From the NCBI GenBank assembly GCA_944381085.1, contig CALWJX010000011.1, forward strand, positions 1 through 52,600: a stretch of 52,600 bases of DNA, read 5' to 3'. Under the pieces are notes generated by a model. It ran no database searches. It worked only from the letters and a program-made list of their open reading frames with translations, and was not told the origin of the DNA. This document shows positions 26,577-35,825 of this stretch, piece after piece (the stretch's first letter is position 1; every line of letters starts with the position of its first letter). Both the position numbers and the translations under genes were made by a program. The DNA comes from an uncultured Clostridia bacterium. GTDB taxonomy: Bacteria; Bacillota; Clostridia; Oscillospirales; CAG-272.

Positions 26577-29222
26577 TTACTTTACAGTGACGGAAACTTC
26601 AAACGAAAATTCTCCGAGAGTTACCGTGACTTTTGTGCTTCCCGCTTTTTTGGCGGTTACAACTCCGTATTCATTCACGCTTATGACGGAATCATCGTAT
26701 CCTGTGTATGTTACGGGGAACGAGCCGTCTTTCTGCGACGCTTCTACAAAAAGCTCGTCGAATTCGCCGTTGTCAAAGACAATCTTTGCCCTGATCTGAG
26801 GTCTGTAGGTCATCTGTCCCGACAGATCGATCGTATAGTTTTCACTTACGGGAGTAAACGATACGATATTTTCACCGGTACCGGTAATGCCCTCTTCTGT
26901 GACAACGACCTTGAATGTTGTCTTGCATCCGTTGTATTCGACGGTGACCGTTGTCTCGCCGATACCTTTAATTTCTCCGATATATCCGTTGAACGTTACA
27001 ATATTTTCGTCGTACCCCGAAAGCACGAGACCTGTGGGGTCTATTATCTGGTGAGAGCTACGGTAAACGTCGTACCAGTATATCTTAGCTACAAATTTGC
27101 CGTGATCTACGGCGAACTCATATACATCCGGGTTTGACTTTATGCAAACCGGCCAAAGCTCACTTTCCGAATATATCGGGTCGCGCTCGTATTCTTCGTT
27201 GATGTTGTCCTTGCTCAGTCCTTCTTCAATAATCTGAGTTGTGGTTTTGTCTGAAAGAGTTATACTTACGGGCTGTACACGTGTGTTCCACTGACCCCAG
27301 TCGGTGCCGTAAGCGTATATTATAAAGGTCTGATCCGAAAGTTTGATGTGACCGTTCGGAGTACCGGATATTCCCGCGTTGTGGCAGAATGCCAATGTGT
27401 TTTCTTTTACGGCATCGCACTGCGTAAAGGTGATTCCGTCATCCGATTCATAGAATACCACATAGCTGTCTGCGGTCATTCTGTTTCCGGTGGCAATGGC
27501 AAGAAATTTTCCGTAGTCTTCCACATATTTTACGTCAAGCGAGTCCACGCTGCCTTTTTGAATTGCCACTCCGTGCTCGACAATGGTTGCCGGCCAGTTT
27601 TCGTCTGTAGCGTCGGCGGTAGCCACCATTGTATAGCCTCCGGTAGGAGTAGTGTTTGTATAATAAATATAAAGAGTGCCGTTGAGTTCGACAAACGAGG
27701 GTTCACCCATTCCCCATGACGCGCAGTCCTGGTCATAATAGAATATGGGTTCGGGATTGCCGCCCCAGCCCTCTCCGTTCCATTTTTCAAACGGTCCGTC
27801 GGGATTTTCGGAGCGCGCGACATAGACATTGTTGCAGACCTGGTCGTTGCTTATGGTAGAAGTATATCCGAGATAATAATATCCGTTGAAATATACCACG
27901 CCCGGGTCGCATACCGAGTAAAAGTCCATTGATTTGTCGGTAGGCGTAAGTACAACCTTTTCATTTGTCCATGTTACCCCGTTGTCATCCGAATGTTTGT
28001 ATGTAATCCAGTCCCATTCGCCGTCCGCGCCTACGGACGCGAAATAAGCGTCAAGCGAATTGTCGTCATGCCTTATCATTGAACAGCCGTATCTGTATCC
28101 TGAAGTACCCTGAGGAACGCGGTATATGTCGTATCCTTCTCCGGTGATTGAAATATCCACATGCTTTGAGGGGTCGGGAGTTACGGTTTCAATTTCCGTA
28201 TACTCGAAATAATCCGTGGTTTCTTCTTCCGATGTATTTTCCTCAGATTGGCTTTCCGAGTTGTTTTCCGATGTGTTTTCGTCGGTTTTTTCGGTTACGC
28301 TTTCCTGCTCTCCGGATGTGGTATCAGTGTCGTTTCTGTCATCGCATCCGGCGATAAGTAGCATACTAAGGCACAAAACAGCTAAAAGAACGGGAATTCT
28401 GAATTTTTTGCCTTTGACAAATGACAGCCCCGCCAGCGCCGAAAGTATTGCGGCAGAAATTGAAGCGGAAGATTTGCAGCCTGACTCGTTTTGATTTTCC
28501 GAGGTCTGAGATTCCTGCGCCGATATGCTTTCCGCCGTGCTTTGAGATTCGGCAGGCAGCGATTCGCTCATGCTTTCATCCTCAGAGCCGCTTTCTTCCG
28601 AGTTGCCGAGTGTAAGGGAAATTATCTTTTCATACGCGGCGATTTCATCTTTATAAAACATCATTTGGGAAATAAGCACGCTCTCGCCTTTGCTTGCCGT
28701 GGTTTTGTAGTCAAGTCTCATATCGGTAAGATTTCCTGTCCATTGGCTATTCTGAGACATATCCACCATATAATAGTGCCATTCATTGTCGCTTGTGAGC
28801 GAAAAAGATGAAGTAAAGCCTTCGCTTATGGGGTTTGTCGATGTGGTGAAATATATTTTAAACGAAGCGCTGATATCGGTGTCGGGGGTTTTTGCCCTTA
28901 TAATTATGTATTTGTAATCTTCGCATCCGAACGCGCCCTCCTCGGTGTAACGCGCAAGTCTTGAAACAGTGAAATTTATGTTGGGGTCCTGCGAATCCTT
29001 CCGAACCGTAAACTTTATCGCGTTTTCCTCGCTGTCATAATCCACATTGGTGTCGGTAGGGGAATTGAAATAGTTTGTGTCGGATTCACTGTTGAAATTT
29101 ATTTCCAAGCCTCCGTCTTCGTTTGTATTTGCGTCAACAGCGCCTGTGTTTATGACAAGACAGGCGCATAGCATTAAGACAATTGCCGCGAACGACAAAA
29201 ATATTGATGCTGTTTTTTTCAT
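26577..29222 (-). CDS. 881-residue surface protein: fused glycan-binding-like and beta-propeller hydrolase parts
   Basis: Residues 1-30 are a signal peptide. Residues about 39-206 form a beta-rich module shared with the DUF4091 lipoprotein at 42677-45163. A Ser/Glu-rich linker leads to a cysteine-serine motif and hydrophobic segment at 249-270 that resembles the C-terminal anchor of clostridial surface proteins. Straight after it, residues 271-293 look like a second, lipoprotein-type signal ending in LIAGC with Cys293, again followed by an acidic linker. Residues about 360-690 have the repeated aromatic patterns of a five-bladed propeller glycoside hydrolase (GH43/GH32-like). Two Big2-like domains close the protein. 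No start codon lies at the second signal, so the frame is a true fusion or the result of a lost stop and start. Substrate is unknown. Confidence 0.75.
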   Translation of the reverse strand: MKKTASIFLSFAAIVLMLCACLVINTGAVDANTNEDGGLEINFNSESDTNYFNSPTDTNVDYDSEENAIKFTVRKDSQDPNINFTVSRLARYTEEGAFGCEDYKYIIIRAKTPDTDISASFKIYFTTSTNPISEGFTSSFSLTSDNEWHYYMVDMSQNSQWTGNLTDMRLDYKTTASKGESVLISQMMFYKDEIAAYEKIISLTLGNSEESGSEDESMSESLPAESQSTAESISAQESQTSENQNESGCKSSASISAAILSALAGLSFVKGKKFRIPVLLAVLCLSMLLIAGCDDRNDTDTTSGEQESVTEKTDENTSENNSESQSEENTSEEETTDYFEYTEIETVTPDPSKHVDISITGEGYDIYRVPQGTSGYRYGCSMIRHDDNSLDAYFASVGADGEWDWITYKHSDDNGVTWTNEKVVLTPTDKSMDFYSVCDPGVVYFNGYYYLGYTSTISNDQVCNNVYVARSENPDGPFEKWNGEGWGGNPEPIFYYDQDCASWGMGEPSFVELNGTLYIYYTNTTPTGGYTMVATADATDENWPATIVEHGVAIQKGSVDSLDVKYVEDYGKFLAIATGNRMTADSYVVFYESDDGITFTQCDAVKENTLAFCHNAGISGTPNGHIKLSDQTFIIYAYGTDWGQWNTRVQPVSITLSDKTTTQIIEEGLSKDNINEEYERDPIYSESELWPVCIKSNPDVYEFAVDHGKFVAKIYWYDVYRSSHQIIDPTGLVLSGYDENIVTFNGYIGEIKGIGETTVTVEYNGCKTTFKVVVTEEGITGTGENIVSFTPVSENYTIDLSGQMTYRPQIRAKIVFDNGEFDELFVEASQKDGSFPVTYTGYDDSVISVNEYGVVTAKKAGSTKVTVTLGEFSFEVSVTVK

Positions 29223-29341
29223 TTTGGGTTTCCTTTCATTTATTTTTCCGGCCGGCGTCGGCAGCAGCCGACTTAACCGTAAATTTTACTTGAGTTATGA
29301 TGTATACAGTGCTGATCAATAGGACAAATGTCATTTTACGT

Positions 29342-29375
29342 CTGTATGCGGCGGTTTTGCGCGCGCAAAATTGTC
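29342..29375. repeat. palindromic repeat related to the one at 41.0 kb
   Basis: CTGTATGCGGCGG leads into TTTTGCGCGCGCAAAA and TTGTC. The same order, with changed bases that keep the palindrome, occurs at 40991-41023. It lies upstream of the 881-residue gene and after tmk. Confidence 0.5.
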
Positions 29376-29396
29376 TTGGTTGAATTGGATGTATAT

Positions 29397-30041
29397 TTAT
29401 TGAAACATGATAAGAACCGTACTCAGAATATCGTCCGAAACCTCTTCAACATTTCTTGAGGCGTCTATTTTTACGATATTGTCGCCGAGCTTTGACATAT
29501 GTTCAAATACGGTCATAAACATATCTCTTGTCCTCTTCAAAATCTCATGGGTTTCAAAGATTTCACGTTTTTCGCGTGCTCTCAGTATTCTTTCCATGCT
29601 CTGTTCGGGCGTCAGATCGAGAAAGATACAAATGTCGGGACGGGTTATTTTCGGGTTGTTAAGATTCAGAGAGATTACCTTGTCAATTCCGATTTCCGCT
29701 CCCTGATAAGCCATTGACGAATAATAATACCTGTCTGAAATGACCGACACTCCGTCGGACAGTGTTTTTATTATTCCGCTGTTTTTGTCGGTATTGTGCT
29801 CGATTCTGTCCAAAGCGAAAAGCTCTGCAAGCTGTTCTTGGGTTCTGCTTATTTCTCCGGACAGGGCTTTTCTGATTTCGGTTCCGGTAATCGAACCGGT
29901 GGGCTCCGCGCTTACAGATACCGGTATTCCCATATTTGAAAGCGCTGCCTGCAAATATTTTATCTGAGTGGTTTTGCCCGCGCCGTCTATTCCCTCAAAA
30001 ACTATGAATTTTGCCCGATGTTTTTGTTTTGTTCCATCCAT
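29397..30041 (-). CDS. tmk: thymidylate kinase
   Basis: This cytoplasmic enzyme makes dTDP from dTMP with ATP. The 214 residues show the P-loop FEGIDGAGKTTQ at about 15-26, the DR motif in SDRYYYSSMAYQG, and the lid region with arginines (RAREKREIFET). The length is normal for bacteria. The usual partner genes of the DNA polymerase clamp loader are not next to it. The ribosome site (GGGA) is weak. Confidence 0.92.
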   Translation of the reverse strand: MDGTKQKHRAKFIVFEGIDGAGKTTQIKYLQAALSNMGIPVSVSAEPTGSITGTEIRKALSGEISRTQEQLAELFALDRIEHNTDKNSGIIKTLSDGVSVISDRYYYSSMAYQGAEIGIDKVISLNLNNPKITRPDICIFLDLTPEQSMERILRAREKREIFETHEILKRTRDMFMTVFEHMSKLGDNIVKIDASRNVEEVSDDILSTVLIMFQ

Positions 30042-30152
30042 TGTATTGATCCCGTGCGGCTTTCATATTTGTATCAGTATTGTTTTTCAGGGCTGCCGTA
30101 AAAATGAGACAGCCCTTGTTGCGGTTATTTATGTATTGATGTATTCGATATT

Positions 30153-31847
30153 TTATCGGATAATTTTGACGCCATCGGGAGCTTTGACGTCGGTGACAAC
30201 ATCGCCGTTGACTTTCCTTACGCTGACTTCAATTATTCCCGCGGGTGTAGGATACGTACCTTTTGCCCAGTCAAGATATGCCAGATTAGGCTTTACCTCG
30301 TATGTGTCATGGCTGACCGCTCTTATGCCGAGCACATAGTTTGTAAGATAAGGACAGGGACCCGAAGACCAACCGTGACAGAGCGAGTGACGGAATTTGA
30401 CGTAACAGTAAGCTCCGTAGTCGCCGTGAATGTCTATCTTGCCTTCCGGTACCGGAGCGTCAATGGGAGCCGCGTTTATCATCCAGTCAAGGTCGAAATC
30501 CTCCCAGAATGTCGTAGCCCCCATGGAGAGCATTCCGCCCCAATAAGCTTTCAGATCATCGAGCGCGCCCGAATAATCTTTTGCCATTGCTTTTGCCGCC
30601 AACAGATAGTATCCGAAGAATGTCGAGTACCCGTGAGCTCCTCCGGGAGAGAGAATTTCCTTGTTGATCTTTTCGGCGTCGGCAAGTCCGGAAAGGACAA
30701 GCAACGCGGCTGCCTGCTTTGAACCGCAGCAGTCGGGCACGTGCTTATACATTCTTTTCGCGCTTTCGGCGCACTTGTCGGCTATGCTGTCCTCACCGAG
30801 GGCGCCGAGCAGCTCTCCGCCTTTGTCCAAAGCAATTTTGAGAAGTCCCTGAAGTCCCGCGTGGATCGCGCCGGGGTTCGCGTTGTTGGGCCAGTCGAGA
30901 AAACGGTTTTCCGGCATATGCTCGCGGCCGTCATCGTCTACAAACGAGGCAAGCAGGGACATAAGCCCGCAGAGATAATCCTTCTGTTCTTTCAGATATT
31001 CAAAATTTCCGGTCGCGCGGTAAAGATCGCAGTGGATAAGCAGCCACCATATCGAATAAGAGGAAATGCCGTTCATCCAGTTCCCGACGGGAGTTTCATC
31101 CCGGACGATGTCAAGTGAATTCGGAATTATTTCATTATATCCGAAAGCAGTAAGTATAGTGTTGACCTCGGTGTGCATGTCGCCTATCCAAACAAGCCTG
31201 TCCCTCTTGATTCCGTCCCACAGATATTCCTGCATGTTGAGATGCGCGGTATAAGCCGCCGTATCCCATATTTTTGTAATAAGCTCATCGGAACATTCAA
31301 ACGAACCTTTGTATTCAAGGTCACGGTAAGCAAAAACGCCCTGAATTGACTTCAGTTCCACGAGCCCTTCTTCTTCAAGGAGTTCTATGTATGCAAAACG
31401 GTATCCCGATTCGTTTGTCTCATTTGCGGACAGAAATCCCACGTTCATCACTCTGTCGCGGATCGCGTGGTCGTTGGTAGTGTTTTTTTCAAATATGGGC
31501 GTCATCGCCTCGCTTACGCTTTCGCCGAAGCGTACCAGAATGTCGGCGCGGTTGTTTCTTCCTCTGACTCCCCATATCATGAGTCTTGCGCTTCCGGAAA
31601 ATTCTATCCCGAAATCCACAAGTACCGCGGCGTTGGGCTGTCCCTTGTGGTTTTCAAGAGTGCAGTGGGGACCTGTAACGAGCGTTATCTGGTTGCTTTT
31701 TTCGACAAGAAGAGTTTCGGGGTCCTTTACGTCCCCCTTTGTCAGAACAATTCTTTTGGGAACAAGATATCTTCTTGTCCGTGGGTCTGTCATGCTGCCG
31801 TTAAGGGCCTGAAATTTTTCATTGACTTTTGCCATTTCGGTATTCAT
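30153..31847 (-). CDS. alpha-L-rhamnosidase-like glycoside hydrolase (GH78)
   Basis: The protein of about 564 residues has an N-terminal beta-sandwich (about 50-190) and an alpha/alpha six-barrel (about 200-520). The barrel carries the GH78 motif EYLWDGIKRDRLVWIGDMHTE, which includes the acidic residues used for inverting cleavage, and ends in a small beta domain. It would release rhamnose from plant or bacterial glycans. No signal peptide is visible, so it acts inside the cell. It is shorter than many GH78 enzymes because the early accessory domains are missing. The ATG at 31847 is very close to AAAGG; an ATG at 31835 is an alternative start. Confidence 0.78.
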   Translation of the reverse strand: MNTEMAKVNEKFQALNGSMTDPRTRRYLVPKRIVLTKGDVKDPETLLVEKSNQITLVTGPHCTLENHKGQPNAAVLVDFGIEFSGSARLMIWGVRGRNNRADILVRFGESVSEAMTPIFEKNTTNDHAIRDRVMNVGFLSANETNESGYRFAYIELLEEEGLVELKSIQGVFAYRDLEYKGSFECSDELITKIWDTAAYTAHLNMQEYLWDGIKRDRLVWIGDMHTEVNTILTAFGYNEIIPNSLDIVRDETPVGNWMNGISSYSIWWLLIHCDLYRATGNFEYLKEQKDYLCGLMSLLASFVDDDGREHMPENRFLDWPNNANPGAIHAGLQGLLKIALDKGGELLGALGEDSIADKCAESAKRMYKHVPDCCGSKQAAALLVLSGLADAEKINKEILSPGGAHGYSTFFGYYLLAAKAMAKDYSGALDDLKAYWGGMLSMGATTFWEDFDLDWMINAAPIDAPVPEGKIDIHGDYGAYCYVKFRHSLCHGWSSGPCPYLTNYVLGIRAVSHDTYEVKPNLAYLDWAKGTYPTPAGIIEVSVRKVNGDVVTDVKAPDGVKIIR

Positions 31848-32134
31848 GCCTTTCTTTTCAATTAATGGATTTAAAATATGCTGCAATGCCGCTGTCCGTA
31901 AACGAAAAGTTTTGACGCGGACAAGCGAATATCATATGTCGGAGATAACTTAAAGCGTATACAAACATATAAGGTTGATTATAATTATATCATAAGCGAT
32001 TTTAATTTGCAATAGTTTGGCGTAATTTAAAAATAATTTACTCAAAGCTTACAGCATGTACAAATTTGTGAAATATAACGCCAAATCCACATCCTGACAG
32101 GTAAATTTGATTACAATTTGATAATCGTCCGCTC
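31848..32134. other. gene-free stretch between divergent genes
   Basis: The region holds the 5' regions of the rhamnosidase gene and of prfC. No repeat or small gene was recognised. Confidence 0.3.
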
Positions 32135-32163
32135 TTGACATACAATTGCCTCGGTGATATAAT
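32135..32163 (+). promoter_or_regulatory. consensus promoter of prfC
   Basis: TTGACA, exactly 17 bases and TATAAT form a perfect sigma-A promoter. Transcription would begin near 32170, about 65 bases before the TTG start codon. Confidence 0.85.
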
Positions 32164-32235
32164 ATTAAATAGTGTAAACGTCAATAATTTGTTGACTGAA
32201 ATTGATTTTTATAATAAGTTAGTGGGAGTAAAACA

Positions 32236-33828
32236 TTGTCGGATTTGAGAGAGGAAATAAGCCGGCGGAGGACTTTTGCGATAATTTCGCATCCCGACGC
32301 CGGAAAAACAACATTGACAGAGAAGTTTCTGCTGTACGGCGGAGCGATACAGTCGGCGGGCTCGGTCAGGGGAAAGCAGGGGGATAAGCACGCGGTTTCG
32401 GACTGGATGGAGCTTGAAAAGCAGAGAGGAATTTCGGTGACTTCGTCGGTTATGCAGTTTGAATACGAGGGTTACTGTATCAATATTCTTGATACGCCCG
32501 GACATCAGGATTTTTCGGAGGACACTTACCGCACGCTGATGGCGGCGGACAGCGCGGTCATGGTCATAGACGCCGCGAAGGGAATAGAAGCTCAGACAAG
32601 AAAGCTTTTCAGGGTATGCGCTATGAGGCATATTCCTATTTTTACGTTTATAAACAAACTTGACAGGGAAGCCAAGGACCCGTTTGACCTCATGGACGAG
32701 CTTGAAAGCGAATTTGGTATAGGTACTTATCCGATGAATTGGCCGATTTCGTGTGGACAAACTTTCAAGGGCGTCTACGAGAGAGACAAAAAGTGTATTC
32801 TTACTTTCGATAATTTTCACGGCGGCAGGGAACGTCTTCGGGCGATTGAATGTGATATTGCGCAGACCGAAAAGCTTGATTCGCTTATAGGATCGCATCT
32901 TCGTGAGATTCTTGCGGAGCAGATAGAATTGCTTGACGGGGCATGCTTTGATTTTGACCTGGAAAAAGTGAGATGCGGTAAACTCAGTCCCGTGTTTTTC
33001 GGGTCAGCGCTCAACAACTTCGGAATAGAGACCTTTCTTGAGCATTTTCTGAAAATGACCACTCCTCCGCTCGGCAGAGAGACCGAGGACGGAGAGGTTT
33101 CTCCATTTGATGAGAATTTTTCCGCGTTTGTGTTTAAGATACAGGCGAATATGAATAAAGCGCATAGGGACAGGATAGCGTTTATGCGCATTTGCTCGGG
33201 AAAGTTTGAGAAGGGCTGCGAGTATCTGCATGTAAATCAGGGAAAGATGATAAGACTTTCACAGCCTCAGCAGATGATGGCACAGGAAAGAGAAGTCATA
33301 GACGAGGCTTACGCGGGAGATATAATCGGAGTTTTCGACCCCGGTATATTCTCAATCGGCGATACTGTTTGTCAACCTCCGCTGAAGGTGCGCTTCAGGG
33401 GAATACCCACTTTTGCCCCGGAGCATTTCGCGGTTATAGAGCAGATTGATTCGATGAAGCGCAAGCAGTTTGCCAAGGGAATGGAACAGATAGCGCAGGA
33501 GGGCGCCATTCAGATTTTTTTCCTTCCCGATTCGGGTATGGAGAGGGTGATTGTCGGAGTAGTGGGACTTCTTCAGTTCGATGTGCTCAGGTTCAGAATG
33601 CAGAGCGAGTACGGTGTGGAATATTCACGGATGGATATGCCTCACGATCAGATAAGGTATATTGAAAAAAGCTCTGTCGAGCTTTCCGACCTTAAGCTTT
33701 CGGGAGATACCAGACGGGTAAGGGATATAAAGGGAAACGATCTGCTGATTTTCCCCGGTGTATGGGCGGTGAATTGGGCGCTGGAAAACAATGAGGGACT
33801 TGAACTTTCCGAGTTCAACAAGTGGTGA
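32236..33828 (+). CDS. prfC: peptide chain release factor 3
   Basis: RF3 is a GTPase that ejects RF1 and RF2 from the ribosome after termination. The 530-residue protein has G1 HPDAGKTT near residue 18, G3 DTPGHQDFSEDTYRTL, and G4 NKLD, followed by EF-G-like domains II and III. The HQDFSEDTYRTL sequence is diagnostic for RF3. The start is TTG with GTGGGAG eight bases upstream. It is monocistronic, with its own promoter and terminator. Confidence 0.95.
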   Translation: MSDLREEISRRRTFAIISHPDAGKTTLTEKFLLYGGAIQSAGSVRGKQGDKHAVSDWMELEKQRGISVTSSVMQFEYEGYCINILDTPGHQDFSEDTYRTLMAADSAVMVIDAAKGIEAQTRKLFRVCAMRHIPIFTFINKLDREAKDPFDLMDELESEFGIGTYPMNWPISCGQTFKGVYERDKKCILTFDNFHGGRERLRAIECDIAQTEKLDSLIGSHLREILAEQIELLDGACFDFDLEKVRCGKLSPVFFGSALNNFGIETFLEHFLKMTTPPLGRETEDGEVSPFDENFSAFVFKIQANMNKAHRDRIAFMRICSGKFEKGCEYLHVNQGKMIRLSQPQQMMAQEREVIDEAYAGDIIGVFDPGIFSIGDTVCQPPLKVRFRGIPTFAPEHFAVIEQIDSMKRKQFAKGMEQIAQEGAIQIFFLPDSGMERVIVGVVGLLQFDVLRFRMQSEYGVEYSRMDMPHDQIRYIEKSSVELSDLKLSGDTRRVRDIKGNDLLIFPGVWAVNWALENNEGLELSEFNKW

Positions 33829-33880
33829 AAATCCTCCGCAAGCCGATACGGCTGTTCTGAGTTGAAAATTCAGGTTAAAG

Positions 33881-33928
33881 AAAAAACGGGATAAAAGCAA
33901 CTTTGAGGTTGTTTTTATACCCGTTTTT
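33881..33928. terminator. terminator after prfC, shared with the converging gene
   Basis: AAAACGGG and CCCGTTTT form the outer stem, with GCAAC/GTTGT-like inner pairing and flanking A and T runs. It lies between the ends of prfC and the minus-strand ASRT-like gene and can serve both. Confidence 0.7.
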
Positions 33929-33947
33929 AATCATTTTGTTCTTTTTT

Positions 33948-34304
33948 TCAATAAGCTATAGTGGTCATAAGCGCGTACTCTGGCTGTGAGACATCAAGCC
34001 TTGAAGACTGGACCACCACCGGTCTGTCGCTTTCCACAAGAACGGCATAAGGGGTGTTTTTTGGAATTTTTCTGCCGTCGTCGGTGACTATTTTGTCGAG
34101 CCGGATGTGGTTTGTGCGTTCGTTTTTGCAGACCGCGTGTATTCCTTTCATAGGCTCTGCGTCTTCAAAATAAAGCGTTATGTTGATATTTGCGTCCTCA
34201 CCCGAGAGATTGAGGACGCAAATCGCCTCATGACTTACGAATTCTCCCTTTGAGGAGTCGCTCATGTAACCGTCGGCTACCATCCAGACATTTTTACCGT
34301 ACAT
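33948..34304 (-). CDS. ASRT-family protein (sensory rhodopsin transducer-like)
   Basis: This 118-residue protein matches the ASRT family (Anabaena sensory rhodopsin transducer and Thermotoga TM1070). Conserved features are W..ADGY near the start, FVSHEAICVLN, YFEDAEP, RTNHIRLD, the I-P--T-Y stretch, and the C-terminal VVQSSRLDVSQPEYALMTTIAY. Members form beta-rich tetramers; in Anabaena one binds a rhodopsin, but most bacteria with the family have no rhodopsin and the role is unknown. A sugar-metabolism link has been suggested. GAAAGGAAA precedes the ATG at 34304. It has no rhodopsin gene nearby. Confidence 0.82.
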   Translation of the reverse strand: MYGKNVWMVADGYMSDSSKGEFVSHEAICVLNLSGEDANINITLYFEDAEPMKGIHAVCKNERTNHIRLDKIVTDDGRKIPKNTPYAVLVESDRPVVVQSSRLDVSQPEYALMTTIAY

Positions 34305-34431
34305 ATATTGTTTCCTTTCTGATGTAAATTTCAAGCATAGTATAACATCATATCGGGAAGATGTCAATATGTACGGGAAATTTTCGGAGGCTTTTTCAGA
34401 GCTTGAGTTTATCCGCTGCTGATAGGGGAGG

Positions 34432-35268
34432 TTATTTGCCGCTGTCGGTAAAGGAAACCGACGCCGTATAAAGACCGTAGTTGTCCTTGCCTATATTTAT
34501 CCGGGCCCATTCCTCCTGAGTGCCGTCGTAACTTATAACTCTGAGATCATCGCATTTGTAGAAAGCCATGTCGGCGATCTTTATCACACTGTTTGAGATC
34601 GTGATGCTTGATCCTCCTTTCGCGGAGGGATAGAGAATAAGAGAGGAACCGTCTTTTGAATATAGAACTCCTCCCGCATCCTTGTATGACGGGTTGTCCT
34701 GACTCACAGAGATATATACGAGGGAAGTACAGTTCGCGAACGCCATATTCCCGATGTTTAACACGGTTGAAGGGATCTGAACGGCGTTTATAAATGTACA
34801 TCCGTAAAACGCTCTTTCGGCTACTGTGGTCACTATATCTCCGGCCGGGCTTCTTTCAGGGATGACGATACACGTGTCGGTGCAGTTTCCGGGTCCGGTC
34901 AAAGTACAGGTGCCGTTTCCGTTTGACACAAAAGCCAGTCCTCCGGAGTTGTCTTCGGTTTCTTCTTCAGTTTCTTCTTCGGTTTCCTTTTCGGTTTCTT
35001 TTTCAGTCTCTTTATCCTCGGGCTGAGTTGTCTGTGTCTGGTAGCCCGGATTCATATATGAAGGGTCGTTATAAATTCCCCCCGGGTACTGGTTAAGCTG
35101 GCTTGTATCCTGTGTTTGCAGTGTGGGGAGCTCATTTTCAAAAGACGCGCTTTCAACAGGGTTTTCAATATCGTTACTGTTGGCACATGATGAAAAACAT
35201 AAAATACATGCCACTGTGACAAGCACTGCCGCCGCCGTTAAATAAAATTTTGTCCTTGAATTTTTCAT
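34432..35268 (-). CDS. lipoprotein with BspA-type leucine-rich repeats
   Basis: A lipoprotein signal ends at Cys28 (CFSSC), followed by a Thr/Gln-rich stretch and a Glu/Thr tandem linker. The C-terminal 140 residues form BspA/LRR_5 repeats (AFYGCTFINAVQIPSTVLNI, then MAFANCTSLVYISV, then MAFYKCDDLRVISY). It would sit on the outer face of the membrane and bind host or bacterial partners, as in other gut Clostridia. AGGAGG lies seven bases before the ATG. It is related to the LRR protein at 51118 by the repeat type only. Confidence 0.8.
   Translation of the reverse strand: MKNSRTKFYLTAAAVLVTVACILCFSSCANSNDIENPVESASFENELPTLQTQDTSQLNQYPGGIYNDPSYMNPGYQTQTTQPEDKETEKETEKETEEETEEETEDNSGGLAFVSNGNGTCTLTGPGNCTDTCIVIPERSPAGDIVTTVAERAFYGCTFINAVQIPSTVLNIGNMAFANCTSLVYISVSQDNPSYKDAGGVLYSKDGSSLILYPSAKGGSSITISNSVIKIADMAFYKCDDLRVISYDGTQEEWARINIGKDNYGLYTASVSFTDSGK
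34951..35013. repeat. tandem repeat encoding an acidic linker
   Basis: About five copies of a 12-base unit, GAAACAGAAAAA-like on the coding minus strand, encode alternating Glu, Thr, Glu, Lys or Glu residues. Such tracts change length by slippage, so the linker may differ among strains. Confidence 0.6.
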
Positions 35269-35626
35269 GGACGTACCTCCTGATTTTTAAATCGGATAAG
35301 TGCGCATCTTATCCTTAAGGCACGCGAACCTTGTAAGGGCAATTATAACAACTAATAATTCCGATGTCAATAAAAACCTTGCGACAAAATAACTGTGAAT
35401 TATTGCGCGCACGACTGTATTGTATGACGGATAGACGCGGTTTTTCTTTTTGCGCCAAAAAAAAATTAAAGACAAAATTTCGGGCAAAATTTCAAAATCG
35501 AACACCCGGATACACTCGGACTTATAAATATGTAAAAAGAAAGTTATTCAGACATTTTAAAATTAAATTAAGATATTTTTTGTCATGTCAAAATACGCAT
35601 GGATATTAATAAAATCTTAATAATAA
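35269..35626. other. AT-rich gene-free stretch
   Basis: No supported gene or strong structure is visible. Short frames have no ribosome site. It contains the promoter region for the LRR lipoprotein on the left. Confidence 0.3.
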
Positions 35627-35656
35627 TTGACCTTGAATTTTAAAATGTATTATGAT
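35627..35656 (+). promoter_or_regulatory. candidate promoter of the MacB-type ABC pair
   Basis: TTGACC, 18 bases and TATGAT fit a sigma-A promoter. It would give a leader of about 160 bases before the first ABC gene. Confidence 0.5.
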
Positions 35657-35825
35657 ATCATATTTATGCTAAAGTACCTAATGTTTGACAAAAGGTTATC
35701 GCAAGTAATTTTACAGGTCGGTATATACGAAAAAGATTCAGGTGACGGGTCATCGCGCGATTTTATCCCGTATACCGGATATGAGGGTATCCGCCGAGAA
35801 ATCTAAGAAAGGTATGTAAATTGAA

